Assembly: GCF_023715485.1 (NCBI RefSeq) | Contig: NZ_JAMBOF010000009.1 | Coordinates: 150,312-214,311 of the forward strand | Reading direction: 5' to 3' | Length of the DNA: 64,000 bases | From: Mesobacillus subterraneus | GTDB lineage: Bacteria; Bacillota; Bacilli; Bacillales; Cytobacillaceae | Notes under the pieces: model-generated | Databases searched by the model: none | Seen by the model: the letters and a program-made list of their open reading frames with translations, nothing else | Told to the model about the DNA's origin: nothing | Part shown: one piece after another, positions 27,598 to 35,786 of the stretch | Position numbering within the stretch: the first letter of the stretch is position 1 | How the letters are laid out: each line of letters starts with the position of its first letter | Program-made: the position numbers and the translations under genes

Positions 27598-29028
27598 TCA
27601 AAAAGAAAGAATGATACTTTCTTCGTCTTCATTAACCAATACTTTAAAGATCGCGTTTAACCAATGCTTTTCTAAGTAGAAATCACCATTAATGTTTTGA
27701 AATGGGTTTTCAAGGAGTCCATAGCTTTGGCCATTATGAATGAATGTTTTATTCTCCAGATTAAAAGAGTAAGTGCTGCTTGCCGACAATATTTCAAGTG
27801 ACTTCCTATCGGATCCTGATTCTGTTTTGAACCCTAAAGCATCCATCGTTGGAGCTAAAGGAAACAGTTTTTTATCTCCTTTAATAACTACACCTATTTC
27901 TTCCCTTTCGTTACCATTCACTACAACGCTCCTAGTGTCCATGAAAAGCAACGGAAATACCTCCGAGCCCTCTTGCATATTCAAAGAGAAAAAACTCGTT
28001 TTCAAACCTTTAATCGATGACATATATTCATCAAGCGATAAATGGTCAATAGTGCTGCTGCTACTAGATAAAGAGTTGATAAACTCATTCAATTCCCCGG
28101 CTGTCAATGTGTCTTTCATTTCACTAACAATTGCCTGGCTCTTCGTATTTTCGGGCTGCTGATTTGTTACCATCGAAGCCAATGATTCTAGAATCCAGCT
28201 ATCAACTTTGGTATGAGGATCGAATTTAGATGACAGGAATGAAATGGCCAAATGTTGCTCGAATTCTTTATCTGTTAGTTTGTTGCCTGCGAGAAGGATG
28301 CCTTTGCCGTGAACTACACGGTTCCCATCATGCATGATCACAGATAAATGCTGATTCATTGCAAAGTTTTTAAGGCTGTCAAACTGGTAAACTGGCTGAT
28401 CCATCGAGAAAGTGTAGTAATCGATTCCTCTCTGTCCGGTTAGCTTGGAGAGGGATTTTTCCTGCCAATAAATTGAAGGATTCATATTCTTGCCCTCAAA
28501 GACATAATAATTCACGGCTTCCATTTGCTTATAGCCTTTTAATGGTAAGCCAGCGACCCATGTTCCCTTGCGACGAAGCTGGTCGACGATCTCCACACTC
28601 GTTTCAGTGATATTTATATCTTTCAGCATAACGAGCCAGTCATTCAAGAGGAGCTCCACTCCAGGATCGGATTTAATGATATATTCAAATTGAAGCCTAG
28701 TTCCTTTTACTTTTGTGGATGGAGATTGCAATACATCAAGACAAGGGGTTCCATCTTCATACATGCAGTTTACAGCTCCTGCCTGGGTCGGGATGATCAC
28801 CTGATATTTCCTATTGTCATTGATGTTACTAAAAACCTGTGTAATATTCATTCCAGCCTGATTAACCTTCACCGTAACGGCCATAGTGACTTTTTCTTCA
28901 GGCTCAGATTCCACATCGGCTGTTTTCTTTGAAAAAGCAATCCAATGCCATGCCACTGTTCCACCAAGAATCACGATTAGTACTGTTATTATTAGAACAG
29001 AAGCTTTCTTCATTTTCTTACTCCCCAA
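27598..29028 (-). CDS. Membrane-anchored protein with C-terminal stalk (copper-amine-oxidase-N-like) domain
   Basis: 476 residues, function not recognised. A membrane anchor or signal peptide lies at about 9-28, then a long extracytoplasmic region with no motif I can name. The last 85 or so residues (FPLAPTMDALGF, then a LENKTFIHNGQ strand and FYLEKHWLNAIFKV) look like the stalk or copper-amine-oxidase N-terminal repeat found in Gram-positive cell-surface proteins. It lies in the ylbG-ylbH interval where B. subtilis has no gene. Start at 29028 is tentative; an ATG six codons in is possible. Confidence 0.65.
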   Translation of the reverse strand: MGSKKMKKASVLIITVLIVILGGTVAWHWIAFSKKTADVESEPEEKVTMAVTVKVNQAGMNITQVFSNINDNRKYQVIIPTQAGAVNCMYEDGTPCLDVLQSPSTKVKGTRLQFEYIIKSDPGVELLLNDWLVMLKDINITETSVEIVDQLRRKGTWVAGLPLKGYKQMEAVNYYVFEGKNMNPSIYWQEKSLSKLTGQRGIDYYTFSMDQPVYQFDSLKNFAMNQHLSVIMHDGNRVVHGKGILLAGNKLTDKEFEQHLAISFLSSKFDPHTKVDSWILESLASMVTNQQPENTKSQAIVSEMKDTLTAGELNEFINSLSSSSSTIDHLSLDEYMSSIKGLKTSFFSLNMQEGSEVFPLLFMDTRSVVVNGNEREEIGVVIKGDKKLFPLAPTMDALGFKTESGSDRKSLEILSASSTYSFNLENKTFIHNGQSYGLLENPFQNINGDFYLEKHWLNAIFKVLVNEDEESIILSF

Positions 29029-29115
29029 TCTCTTACTACTAATAAAATAGCAAAAACACCTCGCCGGGGTAAGAAATATTTTAAAAATACTTGTTAAATT
29101 CGGAAGAACATCAGT

Positions 29116-29574
29116 ATGCCTTCAAATTTAAAGCTGCAAATGTTAAAGTATGATGGAACGATATGTTGGAAGGGGAAATTAACATTGATTCAGCGTTTTA
29201 TCGAGCTTGGAGAAGGTTATTCAGATCTATATGAACTGATTGAAACGGCAAAAGCGAACCGACATCGACTTATGCATTTAATGGCGATTCATACAAAAAT
29301 AGCAGATAAAGAGGTCAGTTCTCTTGTAGTTGTCCTCATGCCGACAAATCCAGGCGGCTTCCAGGCGCTCTACGTCTGCAGGGAGGGAATTCCCAACCCG
29401 CACGTCCTCAAAAACAAGCGATTCGATCTGTTTGCGGAACTGGCTGCTGAACTGGACAAAACTATCATTGAATTCGATGCTAAGCCATCGAGCATTTTTC
29501 CCGAAAAAGAATTGTACTATCAGCACTTAATCGGGATTTTAAGATTGAACCACTACATTCCGCCGCTTCAATAG
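29116..29574 (+). CDS. Conserved hypothetical protein
   Basis: 152-residue soluble protein without a domain I can name with confidence. It begins MPSNLKLQMLKYDG, is rich in hydrophobic and charged residues, has one central strand-rich block (VSSLVVVLMPTNPGGFQALYVC) and ends in PPLQ. GGAAG lies about 10 bases before the ATG. It is divergent from the stalk-domain gene and convergent with ylbG, and absent from this spot in B. subtilis. Confidence 0.7.
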   Translation: MPSNLKLQMLKYDGTICWKGKLTLIQRFIELGEGYSDLYELIETAKANRHRLMHLMAIHTKIADKEVSSLVVVLMPTNPGGFQALYVCREGIPNPHVLKNKRFDLFAELAAELDKTIIEFDAKPSSIFPEKELYYQHLIGILRLNHYIPPLQ

Positions 29575-29751
29575 ACTCAAAGCCATTGACGTATAAATCA
29601 TTAAACCATTACAATTTACAAGTTTAAAATTACGGTAAATTTATCAATTAACTAACTTTCGATATTGAAAGCAGCAAAATAATCCCGATAGACACCCGAA
29701 TTGTTCATACTAATCCTTACTGATTGATCATATCTGCCAAAAAGGAATAAG

Positions 29752-29784
29752 AAAAAGGCGAGGATTTCCCTCGCCTTTTTCTTA
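29752..29784. terminator. Bidirectional terminator before ylbG end
   Basis: AAAAAGGCGAGG (29752-29763) pairs with CCTCGCCTTTTT (29769-29780). Lies between two convergent genes. Confidence 0.93.
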
Positions 29785-29814
29785 TTGCTTAAGTGCCAGC
29801 GCGCCTCCGCATTT

Positions 29815-30090
29815 CTATATTCCCATCTTATAATCATATTCCTTCGCTTTATCAGGGGAAGAGTTTTCAAATTCCATTTTTAAGAATGGTTTATAGGAAG
29901 GTTCCACCTTTTTCACAAACGAATATGAACTGATCTTTTCCATCAGTGCCTCTGTCTCTTCTAGATTACAATAGATGACGGCATATTTAAGCCTTTTCGA
30001 GACAAAATGAACATTTCCAAATCTTCTGAGCATCTTGGCTTGTTTCAGAGAATACAGCCAGACGATGATTCCTTGCCTCTGTCCTATCAT
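29815..30090 (-). CDS. ylbG: DUF2129 family protein YlbG
   Basis: 91-residue cytosolic protein of unknown function, co-located with ylbF in Bacillus. Contains [20 protein letters not shown] and a [13 protein letters not shown] block typical of the family, ending with [20 protein letters not shown]. The ATG at 30090 follows AAGGGGA; an upstream in-frame start would add 17 residues without support. Confidence 0.92.
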   Translation of the reverse strand: MIGQRQGIIVWLYSLKQAKMLRRFGNVHFVSKRLKYAVIYCNLEETEALMEKISSYSFVKKVEPSYKPFLKMEFENSSPDKAKEYDYKMGI

Positions 30091-30230
30091 ATTTCTTTTC
30101 CCCTTCGGTAAACGTTTGCTTTGTAATAGTCTAGCATACAAAAACCAGCATTTTCAATGGTGAATATCCAGTTTGCCCCTTTTATGATTTTTGCGTATCA
30201 TAAAAATAAAGGGTTTTCTAAGGAGATTAT

Positions 30231-30557
30231 ATGAATATTGAAGTTATCTGGGAACATTTTTTAGGATTGCTCTCAAAAGATGATTCTATTGAACATGCTG
30301 ACTATAAAAAATCTGCAGGTATCCCATTCTTATATATATACGCCAAAGCTGACAGCCAGCAGAAAGAGCTTGAAAAAGCTATCCGGCACGCTGCCGCTGC
30401 TTCCATGAAGGGCAAGCAGCTTCATAGCGATACAGAGTTTGTCAGGAAAGAAGTTAATTTATACGTTTTTCGCCACCGCTTCTACGTTCCACAAAGAAAA
30501 ATGTTCTGCTGTGGAAATTTATGCACGGATTGCATTCGCCTCAGATCTGGTGATTGA
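30231..30557 (+). CDS. Small protein with C-terminal cysteine cluster
   Basis: 108 residues, not recognised. Mostly helical, with a hydrophilic C-terminus that carries CCGNLCTDC (about 93-101), four cysteines in nine residues, a plausible metal or Fe-S site. The ATG follows AAGGAG at good spacing. It lies on the opposite strand between ylbG and ylbF, which are adjacent in B. subtilis. Since YlbF also has a Cys-rich tail and belongs to an Fe-S-binding complex, a shared role is possible but only inferred. Confidence 0.7.
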   Translation: MNIEVIWEHFLGLLSKDDSIEHADYKKSAGIPFLYIYAKADSQQKELEKAIRHAAAASMKGKQLHSDTEFVRKEVNLYVFRHRFYVPQRKMFCCGNLCTDCIRLRSGD

Positions 30558-30582
30558 ACGTAAGCTTCCGGAAATTCCCTCT

Positions 30583-30616
30583 AAAAAAAGAGCATGGCAG
30601 CCACACCATGCTCTTT
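30583..30616. terminator. Bidirectional terminator at ylbF 3' end
   Basis: AAAGAGCATG (30587-30596) pairs with CATGCTCTTT (30607-30616), with an A-run on the left. Serves ylbF and the small Cys-cluster gene. Confidence 0.9.
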
Positions 30617-30621
30617 CGGTA

Positions 30622-31065
30622 TTATGCAGAACACCCACAGCTTCCTCCGCTGCCACAGCCGCCGCTGCATGAGCTTTCAAAGAATGGACTCCCTGTCGGC
30701 ACTTTAACGCTTTCTGACACCGATCTCCCGATAATTACGCTGACTTCGTCAAGTAGGCCTTGCAGGTCATTCTCTGCTTTCTTGAACTCCGCAATTACCT
30801 CGTCCATATCAAGCTCTCTTTTCACAATACGAATTTGGCCCATAACTTCCTTATAATCAGGATGGTACTTTCCGAAACGCTGGACCTCCTCATAGCGGTC
30901 CTTCATTTCCACGAAATCTCGAACCTTCCTCTGAGTTTCTGTATTGTTTTTAACACTATATAAACATTGCTGATAATGTTCAGCAATATCAGACTGTAAA
31001 ATCATGCTGACAAGTTGTTCAGCCTCTTCCAGTAATAAAACTCTTTCTGATGTAACAGCAAGCAA
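30622..31065 (-). CDS. ylbF: YlbF (RicF), subunit of the RNase Y-modulating Y-complex
   Basis: Partner of YmcA and YaaT in the Fe-S-containing complex that directs RNase Y to certain mRNAs and supports competence, sporulation and biofilm development. 147 residues, helical, with the conserved block RFGKYHPDYKEV near residue 63 and IAEFKKAENDLQGLLDEVSV, and a Gly/Cys tail (CSGGCGSGGSCGC). The start is TTG at 31065 after GGAGGTGAG; no ATG is suitably placed. Confidence 0.94.
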   Translation of the reverse strand: MLAVTSERVLLLEEAEQLVSMILQSDIAEHYQQCLYSVKNNTETQRKVRDFVEMKDRYEEVQRFGKYHPDYKEVMGQIRIVKRELDMDEVIAEFKKAENDLQGLLDEVSVIIGRSVSESVKVPTGSPFFESSCSGGCGSGGSCGCSA

Positions 31066-31225
31066 TGCTGGCTCACCTCCGAACTCATTTTACCATGAAA
31101 CTGCCAGAAAAGCTAAATTTTCTGGTCCCCTCTCCATGCTAACTATTTATGAGCCAAAAAAAATAAAGCTCTCTTCGATCTGAACTGCTCCCCGTCAAGT
31201 AGACAGTGGAAATAATAAAAATAAT

Positions 31226-32032
31226 CTAAGCGGCTTTAGCCCTGTATTCTACGGGGCTAAGGCCGTTCAATCTTTTTTGGTAACGCTCATAATTATAAAA
31301 GTATATGTACTCATCAATCGCCGCAGAAAGGTCTTCAAAGGTCTTATATTTCTCCAGGTAATACTTCTCGCTTTTCAGTGATCCCCAAAATGATTCCATT
31401 GGACCATTGTCAATACATCTTCCGACTCGGGACATACTTTGAGTCATCTGTGCTTGATCTATTCTTTGTTTAAATCCTTGATGGGTATACTGGAAGCCCC
31501 TGTCGCTATGTATAAGGGGACGTTCTCCATTCAAAAGGGCTGTAGCCTGATCTAGCGTTTCAAACACCAGTTTATTGTTATTGGAACGTCCAAATACGTA
31601 GCTGACAATGGTTCCATCATGTAAGTCTTTAATCGCACTCAAATAAGCCTTTTTTGCTTCTCCATACTTGAACTCAGTTACATCTGTTACCCATTTCTCA
31701 TTTGGATTTTCGGCTTGGAATTCACGGTTCAACACGTTTTCTGCGACGTGTTGAGGGGATGATTTTTTGTAACGATTCTTCTTTTTCCGAATGACGCTTT
31801 GAATGCCGACAATCTTCATCAGCCTATAGATTCGCTTATGATTGAAGCTCTTGCCCAACCTTCGATTCAAAGTCATCGTAATCCGACGGTAGCCGTAGAT
31901 TCCTTTAACCTGCTCATGGAGAGCCTTCATTTCTTCTACAAGCTCTTCATTCTGGCGTTCACGTACGGAAGGTGTTCGCTTCAGCCATTTATAATATGCA
32001 GACCTGGCTAACCCCGCAATATCACAAAGCAT
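31226..32032 (-). CDS. IS3-family transposase OrfB (integrase core)
   Basis: Catalytic half of the transposase, 268 residues as listed from an internal ATG. rve/DDE domain: first Asp in WVTDVTEF, second in IHSDRGFQYTHQG, Glu in GPMESFWGSLKSE. An HTH_21-like segment lies at the N-terminus (EELVEEMKALHEQVKGIYGYRRI). It is normally made as an OrfAB fusion: a -1 shift at 32134-32140 joins the orfA frame to this one without an intervening stop. Confidence 0.95.
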   Translation of the reverse strand: MLCDIAGLARSAYYKWLKRTPSVRERQNEELVEEMKALHEQVKGIYGYRRITMTLNRRLGKSFNHKRIYRLMKIVGIQSVIRKKKNRYKKSSPQHVAENVLNREFQAENPNEKWVTDVTEFKYGEAKKAYLSAIKDLHDGTIVSYVFGRSNNNKLVFETLDQATALLNGERPLIHSDRGFQYTHQGFKQRIDQAQMTQSMSRVGRCIDNGPMESFWGSLKSEKYYLEKYKTFEDLSAAIDEYIYFYNYERYQKRLNGLSPVEYRAKAA

Positions 32033-32103
32033 GATAAGAGGGAACTTCTCATCCTGATGAAGTTCCTTGATAGCGATATATTTTTCTTCAAGGCGTATCT
32101 GGT

Positions 32104-32784
32104 TTATCTTCGCCTCCTTTCGATCTCCTCTAACTTTTTTAGGAATAAGTTCTCTGCACGTAAACGCTCATTTTCGCTCGCAAGCCTCTTCATCTCCAAT
32201 TTCATCTTCTGTTCTGGAGAGAGTTCAATTTCTTCCTTCTTCCTGCCTCGTTTATCTCTGAGGGCTTCTTCTCCGCCATTCTCATACTTTTTAACCCATT
32301 GGTATACTTGTTGGTAAGAGACCTGGTAGGTCTCAGCTGCCTTCTGATAATCCTTGCCATTCTCAAGGCAAGATAGCACAATCTCTTTCCGTTCATTTAT
32401 GGTAGTGTTTCTTGTATTAGTCATAGTGTTTGTCCTTCCTTTGGAAGTATCCTTTAATTCTCTATGACTATTATACTTTTTAATCCACTTTCGAAGGAGA
32501 GAAGTACTAGAAATTTCATACTTCCTCGTAACTTCCTGAATGGAGTAATCCCCGCTTAGATAGTCCTGAACTGCCTCCAGCTTAAGTTCCTTCGAATACC
32601 TCTTCCAAGTAGAGGATTCGTTTAATCCATCCACTCCGTATTTTTCAAATTTATAGATCCAATCATAAATTGCCACCTTACTCACTTTGTATATTGATTC
32701 CAGTACCGAAATGGTATGGTTCCCGTTTTCCAATGCCTTAATAATCTTAATTTTATCTTGGAGTGAAAAGGCCCTTTTTGACAT
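32104..32784 (-). CDS. IS3-family transposase OrfA (helix-turn-helix)
   Basis: 226 residues with two or more HTH units (KIIKALENGNHTISVLESIY, then KVSKVAIYDWIYKFEKYG; and later EIVLSCLENGKDYQKAAETY) and a C-terminal leucine-zipper-like stretch (LASENERLRAENLFLKKL). The slippery heptamer A AAA AAG lies in phase at 32140-32134, 28 bases before the OrfA stop. Confidence 0.94.
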   Translation of the reverse strand: MSKRAFSLQDKIKIIKALENGNHTISVLESIYKVSKVAIYDWIYKFEKYGVDGLNESSTWKRYSKELKLEAVQDYLSGDYSIQEVTRKYEISSTSLLRKWIKKYNSHRELKDTSKGRTNTMTNTRNTTINERKEIVLSCLENGKDYQKAAETYQVSYQQVYQWVKKYENGGEEALRDKRGRKKEEIELSPEQKMKLEMKRLASENERLRAENLFLKKLEEIERRRR

Positions 32785-32872
32785 AATAAAAACTCCCCTT
32801 TAAGTAAACAGATTTTATTTTTTAATCTGTCTACCTAAAGGGGAGCATATCAATCCAGAAGAAAGCTTTTCA

Positions 32873-33112
32873 TCATGATTGTGAGTTCATGCTTGAGAAC
32901 ATGTGCATCATCATCGAGGCCATCTGGACGCTATTCGAGAATTTCTGGACCTTATGCGGAATCGTTTTTTCATAGTGGTGGAGAGCGGCAATTTGTGCCG
33001 AATAAATGTCCCTCGGGTCCCTGCTCAGCTTCCTGTACCAATGCGGCTGGGCTCGGACAAACTCAATCAATTCTTTATTTGACCGTAATTGCTCCATGAC
33101 ATCTTGTCGCAT
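32873..33112 (-). CDS. ylbE: YlbE-like protein
   Basis: 79 residues beginning MRQDVMEQLRSNKELIEFVR, with WYRKLSRDP and ALHHYEKTIPHKV characteristic of YlbE. Function unknown. The start at 33112 follows GGAAGGAG; the frame is open for 110 codons more upstream but that part overlaps ylbD. Cotranscribed with ylbD (13 bases apart). Its terminator is split by the IS3 insertion. Confidence 0.9.
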   Translation of the reverse strand: MRQDVMEQLRSNKELIEFVRAQPHWYRKLSRDPRDIYSAQIAALHHYEKTIPHKVQKFSNSVQMASMMMHMFSSMNSQS

Positions 33113-33125
33113 AATTAGCTCCTTC

Positions 33126-33527
33126 CTAATCCTTTCTGAAGGAAAATGGATGCCCGGGGCCTGAACTTTTAGATACCTGCTGGCCGCCTTTATTTCCCTG
33201 GAATTGAGAAAGCACCCCTTGAATCGCACCGATTGCCTGGCTGATGTTATAGATTTGTCCTTGCAATTGTTCAGGATCCATATTTTGCACCGCGCCCATG
33301 ATGGTTCCAAGCCAATCTGTCTTCTTTTCTTGTTCGTCGTCCTTTTCTGCTTTTTCACTGTTGCTTTTGGTACCCCATCTTGGATCATCCTCACCGAGTA
33401 AATACCAGTCTTCATATAATTCCTGCCAGGTAGTGCTTCCACTCCTCACTTCCTGGATGAGCGCGGGATGTGCCTTTACAAACTCCTTGAACTTTTGGAC
33501 AGAAGGATGAAGTTTCTTTTTGGCCAT
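33126..33527 (-). CDS. ylbD: YlbD-like spore coat-associated protein
   Basis: 133 residues. The N-terminal half matches YlbD (HPSVQKFKEFVKAHPALIQE, then TWQELYEDWYLLGEDDPRW), and the rest is low-complexity and glycine/glutamine-rich. YlbD is reported as a coat-region protein; its function is unclear. ATG at 33527 after GAGGTGAAAGG, so the frame extension to 33551 is not used. First gene of ylbDE. Confidence 0.88.
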   Translation of the reverse strand: MAKKKLHPSVQKFKEFVKAHPALIQEVRSGSTTWQELYEDWYLLGEDDPRWGTKSNSEKAEKDDEQEKKTDWLGTIMGAVQNMDPEQLQGQIYNISQAIGAIQGVLSQFQGNKGGQQVSKSSGPGHPFSFRKD

Positions 33528-33796
33528 ACCTTTCACCTCACAGTGTAACAAATGCCTATAATAGCTTATGTTAATTTAGCAGAATGGTGAGGAATCCGCC
33601 CATGAAAATTTTAATTTCACATGGGTGTTCCGAGTGTTCTAGTTCATCAAAATTTTTTTAAGTGTTAGAATAAAGAACGTAATGAAAAAGAAGGCATTTT
33701 TTCGAAATTGTTTCTGTTCTGAGGCTATCTGGCCATTGGGGTTCCAAACTAAAATCGATAAAAACGAAAAGAGCCAAAGAAAGAGGTATAATATAG

Positions 33797-34288
33797 ATGG
33801 AAAAAGAATTACATCAGCTTTTGGATGAATGTATCTCGCTTTCGAGCGAACAGGATCTTGAAACTCTGCAAATAGTGTTGTCCGGAGTGAAAAATAAACT
33901 AAGCGGAAAGAACAGCACATATATTGACGGCCTGCTTCATATGGATAGGGAACTAGATGACCAAACTTGTGAAATTGACATTCCAATCACTAGAATGCTC
34001 GATAATACACTTGGCATTGTGCACGGCGGATTCACCGCAACGGTACTTGATACAGCTATGGGGACACTTGCCAATAAGCTGCTTCCGGAAGGTTATGCGG
34101 CGGTCACTTCCCAGATGAATATTCATTACCTGGCACCAGGAATTGGTGACAGTCTCCACTGCAAGGCAACCCTAATCCACAAGGGAAGAAGCACCGTTGT
34201 TCTTGAGGCATTCGTATTCAGGTCTGATGGAAGAAAAATAGCCCACTCTTCAGGCAGTTTTTTTGTAGTAGAAAAACAGCATAAGTAA
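33797..34288 (+). CDS. PaaI-like hotdog-fold thioesterase
   Basis: 163-residue protein; a helical N-terminus (about 1-60) precedes the hotdog domain. The catalytic block IVHGGFTATVLDTAMGTLAN (about 74-93) is the HGG...D pattern of PaaI/YdiI-type acyl-CoA thioesterases, followed by HYLAPGIGDSLHCKATLIHKG. Substrate not predictable. The ATG follows a weak AGAGGT site. Two bases before the following gene. Confidence 0.87.
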   Translation: MEKELHQLLDECISLSSEQDLETLQIVLSGVKNKLSGKNSTYIDGLLHMDRELDDQTCEIDIPITRMLDNTLGIVHGGFTATVLDTAMGTLANKLLPEGYAAVTSQMNIHYLAPGIGDSLHCKATLIHKGRSTVVLEAFVFRSDGRKIAHSSGSFFVVEKQHK

Positions 34289-34298
34289 GGTGATCCCG

Positions 34299-34670
34299 AT
34301 GGTTACTGCGATTGCAATCCCAATCGTCCTTGCCTATTTTTACTGGCTGACGAAAAAAGAGATGCAGGAAAATTACGAGGAATGGCTGAAGCTGGAAGAT
34401 ATTCCGGAAGAAGCAATTGTAAGCGGCAAAATAGTAGAGGTGCATGAACAAAAAGAACGTTTCTATTACCACAGGTTTAACCATGTCTCTGTCTTGAAAA
34501 TTAATACTGGGGTAAAAAAAGTAATCGTTAAAAAAGTAACCCCATTAAGAAAACAAGCTTCTCCCCCGGTTTTCAGAGAAGGAGAAACCGTCCATCTATA
34601 CGGCAATTGGAAGCAGGGGTACTTTTCAATCAATAGAGTAACATACATGACACAGGAGCATGACCAATAG
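34299..34670 (+). CDS. Membrane-anchored hypothetical protein
   Basis: About 123 residues. One N-terminal membrane helix (VTAIAIPIVLAYFYWL), then a soluble acidic-to-basic segment with a possible OB-like beta-rich part (VSGKIVEVHEQ ... VHLYGNWKQG). AAGGTG (34287-34292) is well spaced for the ATG at 34299; a GTG at 34290 is the alternative. Probably translated from the same mRNA as the thioesterase. Function not known to me. Confidence 0.72.
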   Translation: MVTAIAIPIVLAYFYWLTKKEMQENYEEWLKLEDIPEEAIVSGKIVEVHEQKERFYYHRFNHVSVLKINTGVKKVIVKKVTPLRKQASPPVFREGETVHLYGNWKQGYFSINRVTYMTQEHDQ

Positions 34671-34690
34671 GTCCATGCTCCTTTAATTTA
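34655..34690 (+). terminator. Terminator overlapping the stop of the preceding gene
   Basis: GGAGCATGACC (34655-34665) pairs, with one bulge, with GGTCCATGCTCC (34670-34681), then CTTTAATTT. The stop codon lies in the loop. Confidence 0.8.
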
Positions 34691-34715
34691 AAGAAATATG
34701 AAATTAAGATAGCAA

Positions 34716-35786
34716 TTACTGTTCCCAGCTTTTCAAAAAGTTTTGTGTATAATGCTTTCGATATACGCCTACGCCAAGATGCGTAAACTCTTCATTCAAT
34801 AAAGCTTCACGATGGGATTCACTGTTCAGCCAGCCTTCAACTACGGCTGGTGCATCCGTATAATTAGCAGCAATGTTCTCTCCAGCAACCTCGTACAGCA
34901 CATCTGCGGCTTTTAAGCGTTCGGATAAATCGCCGTACTTCTCCGACTCATGTGAAAAATAGTCTTCCACTGCCATATCCTTGCTGTGGGCATATGCGAC
35001 TTCAGCCGTTTTCTCATCCCATTCGAGCTGTTTGAGTTCATGCCTGACCCTTATCACATTAGTGATATCAAGGATTTGCTTCTCAGTGCCTGCCTCAATT
35101 CTGACCCAGTCGCCTTCTGAAAGTTCAGGTGGCTCAACTAAGGTTCCCCTATAGACCATTTCGTATGGTCTTTGTTTGATAAGTGTCTCTTTATCCAGGT
35201 AGCGGATGCTCGAGACCGACCCAGTATATTTATCAATGTATAATTGTATGAAATACTCGCCCATTTTTATGATGGGACGATTGTTCATATCCTGTTCAGA
35301 AAGCTCGAATTTATATGAACTTCCGTTATATTCGAATGTTACATCGGGTTCGATCACATTCAGTGAAAAAATCTCCTCAATGGGCTGGCCAATTTTGAAG
35401 GGCTCCACATTAACAGACTGGCCTGTACCTAAAGCCGTTACAACCTTTCCATTCAGGACGCCAGCCTGGATATATTGATCATCGGCTTTATTGAATATCC
35501 ACCAATGAAATCCGTAAGCAGAAAGGTCTACTCTCGATGGATCACCCAAAACAGCTTTAAGGGCCTCGATATCCTTTCCTAATAGTGAACCAACCCCCTT
35601 ATTGGGCTGGCTAATGCCTTCACTAATGTTTTGCTCATTGATATTTTTTTCGAGGGATTCATCTACTTTTGGGGTTGCTTCCTGTTCAATTACCAATTCA
35701 TTTCCTTCATCCCTGGTAAAACCAAGATACAGCCCAATAACTAAAAAAATTGCAGCAAATATTAAAATCCTTCCGATCGTACGCAG
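34716..35786 (-). CDS. ylbC: CAP-domain (SCP/PR1-like) membrane-anchored protein YlbC
   Basis: About 356 residues. The frame upstream of the first TTG encodes a clear membrane anchor (RTIGRILIFAAIFLVIGLYL) preceded by CTG at 35786 with AAAGGGGG 7 bases upstream, so a CTG start is inferred; there is no ATG/GTG/TTG before the anchor. Two CAP-associated repeats follow (about 60-210), then the C-terminal CAP domain (about 230-356), with VRHELKQLEWDEKTAEVAYAHS, DYFSHE and GENIAAN. Known YlbC has the same layout; function unknown. Confidence 0.85.
   Translation of the reverse strand: MRTIGRILIFAAIFLVIGLYLGFTRDEGNELVIEQEATPKVDESLEKNINEQNISEGISQPNKGVGSLLGKDIEALKAVLGDPSRVDLSAYGFHWWIFNKADDQYIQAGVLNGKVVTALGTGQSVNVEPFKIGQPIEEIFSLNVIEPDVTFEYNGSSYKFELSEQDMNNRPIIKMGEYFIQLYIDKYTGSVSSIRYLDKETLIKQRPYEMVYRGTLVEPPELSEGDWVRIEAGTEKQILDITNVIRVRHELKQLEWDEKTAEVAYAHSKDMAVEDYFSHESEKYGDLSERLKAADVLYEVAGENIAANYTDAPAVVEGWLNSESHREALLNEEFTHLGVGVYRKHYTQNFLKSWEQ

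Larger units (their letters stand above)
31181..32852 (-). mobile_element. IS3-family insertion sequence (IS150-like), apparently intact
   Basis: 1672 bp with imperfect terminal inverted repeats: left end TGAACTGCTCCCCGTCAAG, right end (reverse complement) TGATATGCTCCCCTTTAGG, both continuing GTAGACAG. Flanked by the 3-bp direct repeat ATC (31178-31180 and 32853-32855). Encodes OrfA and OrfB with a -1 frameshift signal between them. Next to the right end an extra inverted copy of the end sequence (from about 32789) forms a long hairpin upstream of orfA, which would block read-in transcription. Insertion point is the loop of the ylbE terminator. Confidence 0.93.

Noticed and set aside
33113..33442. 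Long minus frame upstream of ylbE
   Set aside because: It overlaps ylbD in another frame; only the part from 33112 matches YlbE.
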